64,000 nucleotides of DNA. Source: Panicum virgatum. Taxonomy: Eukaryota > Streptophyta > Magnoliopsida > Poales > Poaceae. Made by a program: the position numbers and the translations under genes. The stretch's first letter is position 1, and each line of letters begins with the position of its first letter. The notes under the pieces are model-generated. The model did no database searches and was not told where the DNA came from. It was given only the letters and a program-made list of their open reading frames with translations. The stretch covers positions 19,826,913 through 19,890,912 of the forward strand of contig NC_053147.1 of the NCBI RefSeq assembly GCF_016808335.1, given 5' to 3'. Of the stretch, positions 22,775 to 36,050 are shown piece by piece.

Positions 22775-25700
22775 AGCCAAATAATTTGTGAGAGCAAATA
22801 AAGAAGGTTCTAACCACATTTCTTGTCCAAATCATCTCACAAGAATGTTGTACACAAAAATCTAGTACATTTAGTAACATGTGCTTAAAAGGTAGTGGTC
22901 CAAAATCAACCCAAATAAATAAATAAAATCAATCCTTTTAAGGAGCTTTTGAATTTATTAAAATAACTCATAAATCATTGCTCAAATGAAAAAGTGTCTA
23001 AAACAAAAGTTGTAGATCTCGAAAAAATGAACAAAAATGGTATTCAAAAGTTTTTCATTTGAGGCCAAGAAGAAGGTGAAAAATTGAGTTTACAGATTTG
23101 AATCTTGAACTTCGAGTTAATTACGAAATTACCCTCCACTCCATCTCCTACCTCTCGCCTCCCTGCACCATGCCTACGGGTGGCGTCTGTACGCCGGCGC
23201 TGGCCACCTAGCCGGCCACGCGTCACGCCCCCGGCCAAACCACCCCGCTCGCCCACGGTTTCGGCCAAAACCATTCCTCCCTAGCACCTCGAGCAGACGC
23301 CACGCACCCTCTATGCTTCCCTGCTCGCCACGACGGCGACGGCCGTCGCCGTTCCCTGGCCACGCGCCCACGCCATCCCGGTCGCCCTCCCCCAGCTCGC
23401 TCTCCCCAGTTCGCTCTCCTCCCTCTGCCTGCGCCTATAAAAGGGGTAGGGCTCCTCCTGCATGCGCGGACAGCACGCCCCCGCCATTCCCAACTCCGGC
23501 GAGCTCAGCTCACCGTGGTACCACCCCCTCCGCCCCCACATTCTACAATACAAGCTGCCCACGGCCTCCTCGACCCCATACTGCACCTCCCCGACCCATC
23601 CCCCTCCGCCCTGGCCCGCCGGAATCGCCCAGGACGGTCGCCGGACCCCATGGCCGCCGTCTCCCCTAGCTCGCAGTGGAGCTCCTAACTCGGGCCTCCC
23701 TCCTCCCAAATCGACTACCCAGCGAGTTTCCCCACCTCCCAACAAAGCTCCTCAGCCCAGTTCTGTCCCTGCTCGCCCACCGGAGCACCGCCGCCGCCGC
23801 TCACCATCGCCGCCATTCCTGCTCCGCGTGGAGAGGCCGCCTCCGACCGGCCCGCGCCCCACCGAGTGGCTTCCTAGGTTTGCCTCAACCCCCTTGTGCC
23901 CCTCCCCCACCTAGCCCACGCCGACAGTGAGTGAGCTCACCGGAAATCGGCGCGCCCTTCCCTCCCCTACTCTGAATCCCAGCCAGGGACCTCGTTTGAG
24001 AAGAACCAAAACCTCCAGGGAGTAATCTGTAAAATACGCTTGAACTCAAAGCAGCAAAATTTGAAAATGCGTAGAAATTCGTAGAAAAATCATAAAAATA
24101 GAAATCCAACTTTTATGGAATCCTTGTGACAAACTCTACAACTTTTATTACATGCACATACTCAGTTTTTGCTTACATTTTAATCTAGGAAAAAGATTAG
24201 ATTAAAGGGACTTTAATTGTTCTAGGAGTTCTGCTCAGTATCTTTGTGTGATTTTTGGTAGGTAGCTACTCCATGCCATTCTTAGCTTGATGTAAAAATT
24301 TGAGCACCAGATAAGACTTGTAACTAGATGAAACCCTACTCTTTGTTGGATCAAGCATGATAGTTTGCATTTTTGTTCTGGATGTTCTAGTTCAGTTCTG
24401 TGTATGAAATGTTTTCTGTGCACTTAAGATCCTAAAATAACAATGCAGTAAAAGTTTGAAAGCCATCACATATCTCTAGATATGGTTTTGATTTAATCCA
24501 TGTGTAATAGTGCTATCTCATGATAAATAGTTCTAGTACTTAGAAAAATTTGAAATTTGTACCATTAATTAGTTTTGAGTAGATGAACCTGTATGCCAAG
24601 CTTGAGGGTCAAATGTTGAGTAGAACCAGAGATATTATTTACTCTTGATAATACCTGGCTTAGTTTGTCAGTTTTGCTCTGGTCTTTATACTACATGTTT
24701 ATAGTTGAAAGTTTCCTAGAATCATCTTATAGATGTTAAATGCTGTACAAAAAGTTTGAACATGATTACTTAACAGAAACTAGCTGGAATATTTATGCAT
24801 GTTTTTAAATAAGTAAATGTATTACTGTAGTTGTAAATGGTTTTAAATACTGAAGCTTTTAATGTAGCTTAATCATTTAAATAGTAGACACTAGTAAAAA
24901 TTTGAGACCCAGAAACACACCAAAACTCATTGTACATTTTAATCTTTTTATAGCTGATTTAATATTGTCAAAATTATTTCTCCTGATTCATACTTAATAA
25001 AATTATGAAACAAATACAGTGGATTAAATATATTTTTTAGAATCATTTTTCAAATTTTGAGAAACAGAAACATTTTGTACTTTCCTGTAGAAATTAATCT
25101 TGCTCTACATATGTTTATGTTGTCATAATTATTGCTCCTGATATCTGCATGATTAAAATCTAGAAAAATTACAGTAGAGTACAACATATATACAGTCTCC
25201 TGTAAAAAATTTAACTCCATAAATGCTTTAAATCATTCTGTATGAATTTATCTTGTTATGCACTTGCTCTGTTTAAATGATTTTTCATGCCTAAATGCTT
25301 TGCTGTTTGTAGCTGAAATTTTAACTACTGGTGCATGCATAGAACTACAACCTTGTGTAAAATTTATAGAACCATAACCTGTTTTTTGCTTATGGAATGA
25401 AATTGTCAAATATCCTTATGCATAATAAGTAGAAAATAAAAACTGCCACCCATTTCATTTTATGAAGTAAAGTGAAGATAAGAACTACTCTATAAATGAC
25501 TGCCCAGTAAATTAAGTTAAACAAGTCATCACTTAAAGAACACATTTGTTGAACTGCAACTTTATCTTGAAGAAAAAAATGTGATTGATATCATTTTTGT
25601 AACAAACATTTCTGTAACAAACATTTTTGTAACAAAGAGCACTTTTGCATTCATATAGATTTTGTTTATCTATCCGACGGTCTTTCTAAGTTGGTGCTTA

Positions 25701-27016
25701 CTAACGAGAATGAGCCCGCGGAATCTCGGCTGAATCTAACTGACTTGAATTTAATTGAAGTGAATCAAGACCCGGACCAATGTTCGGAAGAGCCCAAGGC
25801 TAACTTTGCTCAGGAAGGCAAGCCCCGGTGCATAACCCATTATTTTCAGCGTTATTATTCATCTAACTATTCATATGTGTTGTAATAATTTTATTTGCGC
25901 ATTTACATTTTCTAGGCGTTGATCGAAAATCTTAGATGTATGATCCCTACGTACCTATGTATTGTTACCCGGTTCTTTTTCTCGACTAGTTGCCCCGCTA
26001 ACTAGGTACGGTAGAAGTCGAGTGGTATCCTGCTACTCGCGAGATTATAGGATCTGATTGTTTTACCACATACTGCAATCATAAGGTTTACGGCGGGATC
26101 ATGGGACCCTGTCCGTGTAGGAATAATGTACTAAGGCCGTAGTGAGTGGTAGTGGTTGTTAAGGGTTTGAACGTACTAGCCACATGCCGAGAATATGGTA
26201 ATCGGTAAGCTCGGTACCTGATTGGACCGGCAAGTGGACTTTTTCCCACCCACTTGAATTTGTTCCCTGGCAAGTGCACGTGCTGGCACGACCCGACGCC
26301 GTCCATAGTCCGTGGGGCCATGTACTTGAGGGGGTGGCCCTGATCCACGACCCGGGAAGAAAGGAGAAATTAAGGTTGCTTGGGGTGACCCATCGGTGCC
26401 CCGGGCGTGTGTGTTAGGTTTGCCTTTCAAGGTTAATAAACTCGATTCGAATCGTTTCGCCGCTCACGGATAATGAGAGTGCTTAACACTTCTGCATGTC
26501 TAGTGGCGTTTTTGGCAAAACAAATCCCATAAACCAAAAAGCCTTGCATGTCTAGTTATCGGACTAAGGTATATCCGGAGACGGGTAAGCCTTGCTTTAC
26601 CTTCGGGTTGGTCTGTGGAGTGGGTTGTTTTCCCGGCCAACACTAACTCTACTGATTGATGTCTCGTACGGGCTTCATCGTGACATCATTATGACGTTAG
26701 CTATTTTCATCCTTCCGCTGCAAATAATGATACTCTGATGAACTGTTGTAGATAAGACCTCTGTAGTACTTGTCTTATTTTTAGAACCATTTTGTAATAA
26801 TTAAATTTCCGCTGCAACTCTGAGATGTATGAAATGATCTGTGTTGTAATCTCTGGGCTTACCTTCGTGTGGTGTTGTCTGTTTGATCCTGGAAAGCGTG
26901 GCTTTAATCGAGATTTTACTCGAGGAACTACCAGTGAGTGCCATTTTTGGGTCAGCGTTGCCTAGCAACAATGATCTGAGCACCCGGACCCATTTGTTTT
27001 GGGTGGTTCCGCCACA
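22775..27016 (+). mobile_element. Long-type gypsy LTR (about 4.2 kb), 5' end truncated
   Basis: Related along its length to the complete solo LTR at 45463-48942. Shared landmarks in the same order: AAAGTTGTAGATCT (near 23010), a GC-rich promoter region with TATAAAAG (23436-23443), a GTGAGCTCA box (23931-23939) like a splice donor, a long AT-rich stretch, an exon-like segment ending GGCAAGCCCCG (25817-25827), GTAGAAGTCGAGTG (near 26010) and GGGTAAGCCTTGC (near 26584). It ends GGTTCCGCCACA at 27016, comparable to GGTGCTGCTACA of the other copy. The TGTAACACC start is missing, so the left border is approximate and no TSD is seen. It splits the 3' LTR of unit C. Confidence 0.6.
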
Positions 27017-27263
27017 GTAGGAAAGGGTTGGACTCCTAGAGGTTCGACACTGCCTGAAACAGCTTGTAAGTCCCCTCTGTACCTTGAGCACTCGGGCTCG
27101 AGAGCAATAGAGTAAGAATACTACCCTCCATTCTGGACGTAGGGCATTTTCGGCCCGAACTAGTCTAAATCCTCGAGTCCTTGCGTGCTAGACCATATTC
27201 GATTAAGCGCACAACAAACGAGCAATCAAGTAGTTTAGTAGTCGCCCATTCTCAGCAGCGACA
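27017..27263 (+). mobile_element. 3' LTR remnant of gypsy unit C
   Basis: Contains GGACGTAGGGCATTTTCGGC followed by CCGAACTAGTCTAAATCC, the same layout as the LTR 2 segment ACGTAGGGTATTACGC...CGGCCCAAACCTATCTAAATC, but clearly diverged. It ends CGACA like LTRs 1 and 2. It is therefore a different subfamily from LTR 2. Confidence 0.5.
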
Positions 27264-27273
27264 ATAGACCATG

Positions 27274-27714
27274 CAACTATCGAAACCGGATAAATTTGGC
27301 ACTTAGGGTGGTTTCGAAGGTGGCTTTGAGTTTTAAGAAAAATTAAAAAACTCTATTGAAATCTATAAAATCAAAACTAAATCATTTTAAAATGGAAAAA
27401 TATGATACTAGTTTCAAAAAAAATACGTAGTGTATCTATTATTGTTCTATTTGAATCTTATTTATTCAAAAATAATAGGCATAACTACAAGCAACCAAAT
27501 ACTATGAATATAAAAAAATGGATTTGAATAAATGACAAGTACAATGCCAATAGATAGGTTACTTTTTTAGAAAAAATTGGATACCCATTTCGTATTTTTT
27601 ATTTAAAATGAATTAATTATGAATTGTTTAGTTTGAATATTTTTAATTTTCCTAAAATTGAAAACCACCTTCAAAATCATCAAAAGAGCTAAATTTGTCC
27701 GGTTTCGATAGTTG
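27274..27714. mobile_element. Terminal-inverted-repeat MITE (441 bp)
   Basis: Left end CAACTATCGAAACCGGA(T), right end the reverse complement TCCGGTTTCGATAGTTG. Inside these, GGTGGTTTCGAAGGTGG mirrors CCACCTTCAAAATCATC. The core is AT-rich with no ORF. I could not define the target-site duplication, so the superfamily is open. Confidence 0.65.
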
Positions 27715-28123
27715 GATGGGCTATTTATCTGGTTTTATAGTTTAAGATTGAAAATCTGACTTTTGCAATAATTTAAGGGTGTAAATTGAACTTTTCCTTA
27801 AATCATTTGTAGCTTGAGCGATGGTTTCTCATAAGCTCCACTGGCCCTCCACAACATCGATGTAAAGTGGAGGCGCTTTGGTACAATATAATGATGGAAG
27901 GGGGGAGTGTAGCGACACGCTCGCTAGAGTGTAGGGCTTGAGATAATACGTTGGTCATATGTTGTTTAACTTTTACAGCATACATAAACTAACATCTACA
28001 CTGAAATATATAATATAACAAATATATTTAAATAAGCAATGCTCCAAAAGAGAATAGAAAGAGATGCTAAGCATTCAGAAGCTCCACATCGTCGTTGGAT
28101 GCTGGATCAAGCGCACAGTCACT
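27715..28123. other. Intergenic, nothing recognised
   Basis: AT-rich sequence with no convincing ORF, repeat or RNA gene. Confidence 0.4.
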
Positions 28124-28131
28124 CTCTACCT

Positions 28132-28959
28132 ATAGTTGGCCACATGGGCCAGACTTGCTAAGCCAGCACTAGCACGGCCTGAGCACGGCCCGGCCCGTGG
28201 CCATGCGGGCCAATGCCGTGCCCGTGCCTGGACCCGGGCCGTGCCTGGGCCGCAGAACCGGCCCGCGGCACAAGCACGGGCACGGCCCGGTTAATGGGCC
28301 GGCACGATGTAGCCCGTTTAACAGCCCAAAAAGCAAAGCCCATCTGAAATCAGAAACCCTAACTTACTCACTCCTTCCCCTCTCTCCACTCCTTCCTCTC
28401 CCTGACTCCCTTGCGCGCGCGCCGCTCTCCCGGCCGCTGCTGCCCCGGCTGCCGCCGCTGCTGGTCCACCGCCGCGCCCCCGGATGCCACCGTCGCCCCT
28501 CCGCAGCCTCGCGCTGCTGTTCTGCTTGGCCTCCTCGGCTTGGCTGCGGTCGCCACCACGAGGGCCGGGGCGCAGCCGGCGTGCGACCTCGGCGGCGGCG
28601 TCCCCTGCCTCTTCCGCGTCGCGTCGCCGCCTAGCCGCAGCTCGTCCTCGACCACCTCGCCGCCGCCGCCAAGGGCCGCCGTCGCCCCCACCCGTCGCCT
28701 GCGCAGCTGCGCCGGCCTTCCCCACCGGGCCTCGCCGTGGCCGCCGCCACTCGGGCCTGTCGTGCTGCCGTGCCCAGGGGCACAGCCCAGCACGCCGGCG
28801 CCCTCGTAGGGCCGTGCCCGAGCCGGGATGCTGGCACGGCGGCACTACGCGGCATGGCACGGCGGCGCCGCCGTGCCCCGGTGTGCCGTGCCTCCCCGTG
28901 CCAGTGCCGGTCGTACTCGGGTCGTGCCGTGCCCGGGCGGCCCGTTTGGCCATCCATAT
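28132..28959. mobile_element. Non-autonomous hAT element with GC-rich cargo (828 bp)
   Basis: Flanked by a perfect 8-bp duplication CTCTACCT (28124-28131 and 28960-28967). Termini are imperfect inverted repeats: TTGGCCACATGGGCC on the left, and TGGCCAAACGGGCC on the opposite strand at the right. Both ends are dense in GGCACGG/CCGTGCC repeats, the usual subterminal pattern of grass hAT elements. The core (about 28330-28800) starts with an AAACCCTAAC leader-like sequence and is strongly GC-rich with overlapping open frames on both strands, resembling the first exon of a plant gene. None matches a family I know. It could be a captured gene fragment or a worn hAT transposase 5' end. Confidence 0.75.
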
Positions 28960-29343
28960 CTCTACCTCCTAACAGAATGCTCCAGGGATCCGTGTGCAAC
29001 ACCAATCATTAGAGCGCCCAAACCCACTGCCTCGCTTCGTTCAAATGCCCTGCCATGATGGCGGGGATACTAATTGGGGTTGGGGCTTCTCATCCTCATC
29101 ATTGCGCCACTCTACCTTGGCAGGAATCCGTCAACAGAAACATTATCCGAGATGAACAGCACCCGGCCGGTGCGACACTTATCACCTCGCCCCTCCTCTC
29201 CAGCGGATCGCGCCGGGACACGTCTCCTTCTTCCACAGAACACTCCGAGCCGAAAAAGTGGTACGAGGACGACGCCGCTCGCTCCATCCCCGCTCGTTTC
29301 GTATCGCCGCTTGGCTCCGGGCCCCGCCGCCGCGGCGCTCCCC

Positions 29344-29351
29344 TATATATA
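29344..29351 (+). promoter_or_regulatory. TATA box of the GA 2-oxidase gene
   Basis: TATATATA, followed by a leader of about 90 bp before ATG 29470. Confidence 0.6.
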
Positions 29352-29421
29352 CGAGGCACGAACAGAAGCACTTCACCTCCCCTCCACATGCACTACTCGA
29401 GCTCGATCTGACCAGCAGTGA

Positions 29422-30679
<1,258 letters not shown>

Positions 30680-30924
30680 TCTAGGCGATAGGCACCGGGC
30701 GCACCACACCTGTCGCGCCATGCCCCTGCCTGCCAAGTGCCAGCGGCGGGCCTCCCTGCTCCTGGAGATCAATGGAGGCCAGTGCACTACTGATTGCTGG
30801 ACCAGGAGAGCTAGGTAGGTGGGTGGGGTTGGATACATAGACAGGTGTGTGCTCTGTTGTACTACGGACTGCTCTGTTATATGCATGCTTTGTGTTGCTG
30901 CCGATGCCAGCTTTGCGACTTTGG

Positions 30925-31758
30925 TAAGGGTGGGAAGGTGGAAATGGTTATCCGAATTTTTTGCATATTTGTATCCGCACCTAATATGGATATCTGTATT
31001 CGTATCCGATTGTAATGTGGTTTTAAAGTGGACATATCCGAATTCGTTTTTTCTCATTTTTCTCTATCCGATTCCACATCCGTATTCGACAATATTCGCA
31101 ACATCCGTATTCGAATAAGAATGAGCACATAGATTACTATTAAAAATTATATATATAACAAATGATTAGTGATATACTAATAATAATGTATTTAGTGGAA
31201 CTATTTAAGAGTGAAATGACATATGCTACTAGGTTTAATATTACTAATGACATATAAAGATTAAGTTTAATTAATTTCAATTTAATTAACTATATTTTGA
31301 TATGGATAGTCATATTGATTTTAATTTACTTTGGTTTATCCGCTTATTGATAAAATTATAAATATACTTTATTCCATTTATTCTTTATAACTATTGATAT
31401 TTCCATTAAAATATTTATTCATTTGCATTTTATATCTTTATATTATTAACTATTTAAATATTTATGGATAAATATGTTTTGATGAGATGTCTTTTTCTTA
31501 ACTACAACGGTTACATACTTTAATTCTTATTGTATAATGACTTAGCGATACCTTCGAAATATGTTTATAATGAATAAAACAATCAAATATAACTATGTTC
31601 CAAATCAAGTAAATATCCGAATCCGCATCCGAATTCGAGACATCAGTTTTGCATAGTATCCGACAACATCCGAATCCGTATCCGTATCCGAGTTAAAATG
31701 CGGTAAAAAGTGCTATCCAAATCCGATTCCATGCGTATCCGATCCGATTCCATCCTTA
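30925..31758. mobile_element. Non-autonomous hAT MITE (834 bp)
   Basis: Ends TAAGGGTGGGAAGG and, opposite strand, TAAGGATGGAATCGG. Subterminal ATCCGAATCCG/CGTATCCG repeats flank an AT-rich core without ORF. Flanks GACTTTGG (30917-30924) and GCCTTTGC (31759-31766) look like a worn 8-bp duplication. Same family as 10074-10860. It lies about 245 bp past the GA2ox stop codon, probably in or near its 3' untranslated region. Confidence 0.75.
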
Positions 31759-31766
31759 GCCTTTGC

Positions 31767-32133
31767 CAAGTGTACAGTGGCTGTGGTACTAGCTGCAGGG
31801 AGCTTTTGTATTGCCTCTGGGCTCGATGCTATGCTGTATTTGCTGTGTGAATGTTATGTGTGTGTTTTCTATAAATGGTATGCCACCTTTTCACCGTTTG
31901 CCATGCTGACCTAATGATGATGATACATTGGGTTTGGGCAAATTTGGTAAGAGTAGCTATGCCCAAAAAAAGCAAGAATAAAGGTACAGGTTATCTAGCC
32001 AAATATATATAGCAAGGGCAGGGGTTTTGTTTTCCATCTCTGTTGTAGTGTTCTAGTGTTTGTTCTCTTTAGTGTTTCCATTTACTCATTGAGTATATGC
32101 GGATTCAGTGCCGATGGACCTCATTTTATAGCT
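31767..32133. other. Intergenic, nothing recognised
   Basis: Probably the displaced 3' flank of the GA2ox gene. No ORF or repeat noted. Confidence 0.4.
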
Positions 32134-32136
32134 TCA

Positions 32137-32543
32137 GGGTGTGTTTAGATCATTTTGGCAAAAAATTTTGAAAGAGAATATTGCTAATTTGGAGTATTAA
32201 ATAAGTCTACTTACAAATTTTTTTGCATGGATGGATTGTAAATCGCGAGACGAATCTAATGAGCCTAATTAATCCATGATTAATCCATAATTAATAGATG
32301 ATTACTGTAGCATCACTGTTGCGAATCATGGATTTACACAAACCTCTAATGATTAGAAACTAAAAACGAGATCTCGAAGTAATTCGGACTATAAATTAAG
32401 TAGGCTCATTAGATTCGTCTCGCGATTTACAACCCATCCATACAAAAAGCTTTGTAAATATATTTTATTTAATAGTTCATGCATGTGTCCAAATATTCGA
32501 TGTGACGTTTTTTTTAAAAAAAATTTGAGATCTAAACAAACCC
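32137..32543. mobile_element. Tourist-like MITE (407 bp)
   Basis: Termini GGGTGTGTTTAGATC and GATCTAAACAAACCC are inverted repeats, flanked by TCA on both sides (32134-32136, 32544-32546), fitting the 3-bp duplication of PIF/Harbinger MITEs. The inner GCGAGACGAATCTAATGAGC / GCTCATTAGATTCGTCTCGC pair is characteristic of a widespread grass MITE family. Confidence 0.8.
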
Positions 32544-32546
32544 TCA

Positions 32547-32939
32547 ACGCGCATCCAAAATTCCAAGCTAAGTGCAGAGCTCCGCTTTCTTGCAATACAG
32601 TAGTCCTTGTTCCATGCTTCCATGGATAAACCAATCAAAAAATAAAAAGAAACAGCACACATATACAAACCCCACCGCTACGAACGCCTACGACAGACTA
32701 GGTAGTGGATCTTAAGATTACCGAAGTGACTACAAGTGTGGTGGTGTTAATATGCATGTTGTCAACTATATAGGGAGCTATGTTAGTAGTTTTTATTTTT
32801 GAGATGGAAGAAATTAAGCATTTCTATTAAATTAACGAGAAACTCCATAGTATATGTTTCCCGGTAGAAAAATTAAGCACACATCTAAAAGTTAGTCCAT
32901 TAATGAAAGCATGTGTGCCTGAGGGTATTTTCTTGCTTC
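32547..32939. other. Intergenic, nothing recognised
   Basis: AT-rich, no supported feature. Confidence 0.4.
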
Positions 32940-32953
32940 ACTTCTACATATAG

Positions 32954-34070
32954 GTCTTCATTGACCTTGAGAAGTCATATGACAAAGTACCGAGAAATAT
33001 CATGCGGTGGGCCTTGAAGAAGCACAAAGTCCCAACTAAGTACATTACCCTCATTAAGGATATGTACAAGGATGCGACGATGTTTGTCCGGACATGTGAT
33101 GGCAACACCACTGACTTTCCTATTAACATAGGCCTACACCAGGGGTTAGCACTGAGCCCTTATTTATTTGCTTTAGTGATGGATGAGGTCACAAGGGATA
33201 TACAAGGTGTGATCCCTTGGTGTATGCTCTTTGCTGATGATGTGGTGCTAGTTGACGAGAGTAGGGCAGGGGTTAATAGGAAGTTAGAGCTGTGGAGACG
33301 CACGTTAGAGTCGAAAGGGTTCAAACTTAGTAGGACCAAGACCGAGTACATGATGTGCGATTTCAGCGCGACTAGGCATGAGGGGGGATATGTTAGTCTA
33401 GATGGGCAAGTGGTGGTCCAGAATGATACTTTTCGGTATTTAGGATCGGTGCTACAAAAGGATGGCGACATTGATGAAGATGTTAGGCATAGAATTTCAG
33501 GTGGCTGGTTGAAATGGCGGCAAGGTTCTGGCATCCTTTGTGACAAGAGGGTGCCACAAAAGCTAAAAGGCAAATTTATAGGACAGCAATTCGTCCGGCG
33601 ATGTTATATGGTACTGAATGTTGGCCTACAAAAAGGCGACATGTCCAGCAACTGAGTGTAGCAGAGATGTGGGTGTTGTGGTGGTTTTGCGGGCACACAA
33701 GGAGGGATAGAGTCCGAAACGAAGTTATTCGGGATAGGGTCGGGGTGGCACCAATTGAGGAGAAACTTACCCAGCATCAGCTGAGATGGTTTGGACATGT
33801 CCAACGAAGACCTCCTAAGGCGCCGGTGCGTAATGAGGTTCTTGAGCGGGTCGACAATGTAAAGAGGGGTAGAGGTAGACCAAAACTGACGTGGGATGAG
33901 TCGGTTAAGAGAGATCTTAAGGATTGAAATATTTCTAAAGAGATAGTTTTGGATAGGAGCGCTTGGAGACTAGCTATCAATGTGCCTGAACCTTGAACTT
34001 ATTTCTTTCGGGTTTCATCTCTAGCCTACCCCAACTTGCTTGGGAAAAAAAGAATTGTTATTGTTGTTGT
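32954..34070 (+). mobile_element. 5'-truncated RTE-type LINE
   Basis: Flanked by a perfect 14-bp duplication ACTTCTACATATAG (32940-32953 and 34071-34084). The frame from 32954 opens inside reverse transcriptase (FIDLEKSYDKVPRNIMRWAL) and runs to 33655: GLHQGLALSPYLFALVMDEV, catalytic FADD in WCMLFADDVVLVDE, YLGSVLQKDGDIDEDVRHRI. Near 33575 the frame shifts; the C-terminal part (AMLYGTECWPTKR..., VRRRPP-like VQRRPPKAPVRNEVL, RGRGRPKLTWDE) continues in the other frame to 33927. The 3' end closes with a short ATTGTTATTGTTGTTG tail typical of plant RTE. It is a dead copy, young enough to keep its duplication. Confidence 0.9.
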
Positions 34071-34084
34071 ACTTCTACATATAG

Positions 34085-34844
34085 AATCGGTTTATAGAAT
34101 GAAAAATTGGCATGGCTGGAGAAACAGTGGCCTGATTCGTTACAATCCTAGCATATTCGGTGTGTTGACCGGATTTCACATCAATATTTTCTTTAAAAAC
34201 TAAGCTTTGTTTCGTTAAGGTCAACGCTTCTACTAGCTAGCGTGCCTAATGTACTTGCATTTAAAGGGGAGATGACCACAATCTTCATCAAAATGAAGGT
34301 ACCTCAAATATGAGGCGTCTAGTTCTACACCTTTTCTTGCAACGCCTGGAATATTGTTATAGGCTCATCTCCATACAAATGTAGCAGTGCACAAATCTCT
34401 TGTGCGTCTACATTGCCGCAAATTCTCGCCCTCATTCCGATTTATGGGGAGAGGCTAGTTTACGGTCGACCATAGGGACGGATTCTCAACAACGGTTAAT
34501 CTTCCGACCGTTCTTTTTTTCTCTTTAGTAACTTTTTTGCTATTTTCTGATGAAAAAAGTTCAGAAAATTTTTTCAAGAAAAATTGTAGAGAGAGAGAAA
34601 AATTTTAAGGAAAAAATTGGAGAGATAGAAAAAACTTTCAAGAAAATTTTTGGAGAGATAGAAAAGAAATAGAAAGAAAAAATTTTACGAAATAAATTGA
34701 AAAATTTTGAAGAGAATTTTTACATCCAAAAATAATAAACTTAGGTAAAAAAAATTTTGTATCAAACAATTTAAAAAAATAAAAAACTACCGGCCTGCCT
34801 AGCCGCCTCCCCACCACTAGCCCCGTCGCCGCCGCCGCCAGGGT
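34085..34844. other. Intergenic, nothing recognised
   Basis: The first half is ordinary sequence. From about 34500 to 34780 it is rich in GAGAGATAGAAAAA/AAATTTT purine-biased repeats. No ORF of interest. Confidence 0.4.
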
Positions 34845-35450
34845 TCACCAAACTAGTGGGAACCGTCCGGTTTGACCGGTTACCGGTCAAACCGGTCCGG
34901 CTCGGTTCCGGTTTGGGCCGGTACCAAACCGACCCAAATTCAAAATTCAAATTTGAATTCAAAAAAATGAAAAATTTCTAAAAAAATTTTAAAAATACTT
35001 CAAGGTGCGACGAGTCTAATGGTGACAATTTTTCTCAAAAATTCGTTCATTTAGTATAGTTTGCGGGGATTTGAAGTTAAACAAAAAAACGTGCATATAA
35101 AAGTATACAAATACAATGTAAAAGTAGTACAAAAGAGGGATGGAGGGTTCATTTAGGCTAAAATATGTTATACAAACATTTATTTAGTATACTTTGCGGG
35201 CATTTGAATTTAAACCAAAAAAGAAAAAAAAATTGAATTTGGCCGGTTACCAGTCAAACCGACCGGTTACTAGTCAAACCGGCTGGTAAACCGGTCAAAC
35301 CGACCGGTAAGCAGGTCGGAACCGATTGAACATGCGATTTTGAATTTGATTTTGAATTTGACCGGTTTCCACCGATTTCCGGTCAAACCGGTCCGGTAAA
35401 CCACTACCGGACCGCGCCGGTTTGACCAGATGGGTCGGTTTATTTAACTC
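34845..35450. repeat. CCGGTCAAACCGG-rich repeat, probable non-autonomous DNA transposon
   Basis: GGTTTGACCGGTTACCGGTC and variants cluster at both ends (34860-34930 and 35245-35430) around an AT-rich centre; the ends are in opposite orientation. It is embedded in GC-rich flanks that look continuous with each other in composition. I could not establish matching termini or a TSD, so the class is not assigned. Confidence 0.5.
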
Positions 35451-36050
35451 TGGCCGCCACCGGCCCGCCACATCACCTCCCTGTCACGCCGCGCATCCCC
35501 ACCACTGGCCCGCCGCCTGCGCGCCGCTCAGTTGCCATGGGGGGAAGAAAGAAAAAGGAAAGGGAAATGGAAGAGGAAGGAAGGGGGCGACCGGGCGAGC
35601 ATGGAGTGGGTGGGGCGCAAGCACAGTGAGTCGGATCGGCCGTGAGATCCAGAAGTTACGGATGACTATAATAAGTTCATCATTGGGCGATTTACTTGCG
35701 GTTTGTTCAACGCTATTTGATTTTTCTTTATTACAGTATCCATCCATGACGATGGGCGAGCAACTGAAACCAACAGTACAACACCACCAGCAAGCAAATG
35801 CCACGCAAAAACAAATCTCTGTTCATCCTAGAATAATTTAGCACTTCTAGGTGCTAGCACTAGAGCATACAATCAGTAATTCAGTAGGCCAGTGGCACAT
35901 TGCACGAAAGAAACAACGCGCGAGTTTATTTTGGTTTACCTTATAATCCCATAACGTTAACAGTGAATTATCCTGCGCCGTAAATCGTCGCTAGAAGTTA
36001 CCCTAGTGGAGTGGACAAGACAGCGGAGCGGAGCATGTAAGGCCTTCCGA
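35451..36050. other. Intergenic, includes the probable 3' flank of the ICR-like gene
   Basis: GC-rich to 35640, then AT-rich. The last 100 bp would be the 3' untranslated region of the minus-strand gene ending at 36051. No supported coding region. Confidence 0.4.

Noticed and set aside
23311..23914. Overlapping frames on both strands
   Set aside because: They lie in the GC-rich promoter zone of a long LTR; proline-rich text without motifs.
28318..28953. Long minus-strand frame in the hAT element
   Set aside because: Gly/Arg/Ala-rich with no family-like text; overlapping frames on both strands point to GC bias.
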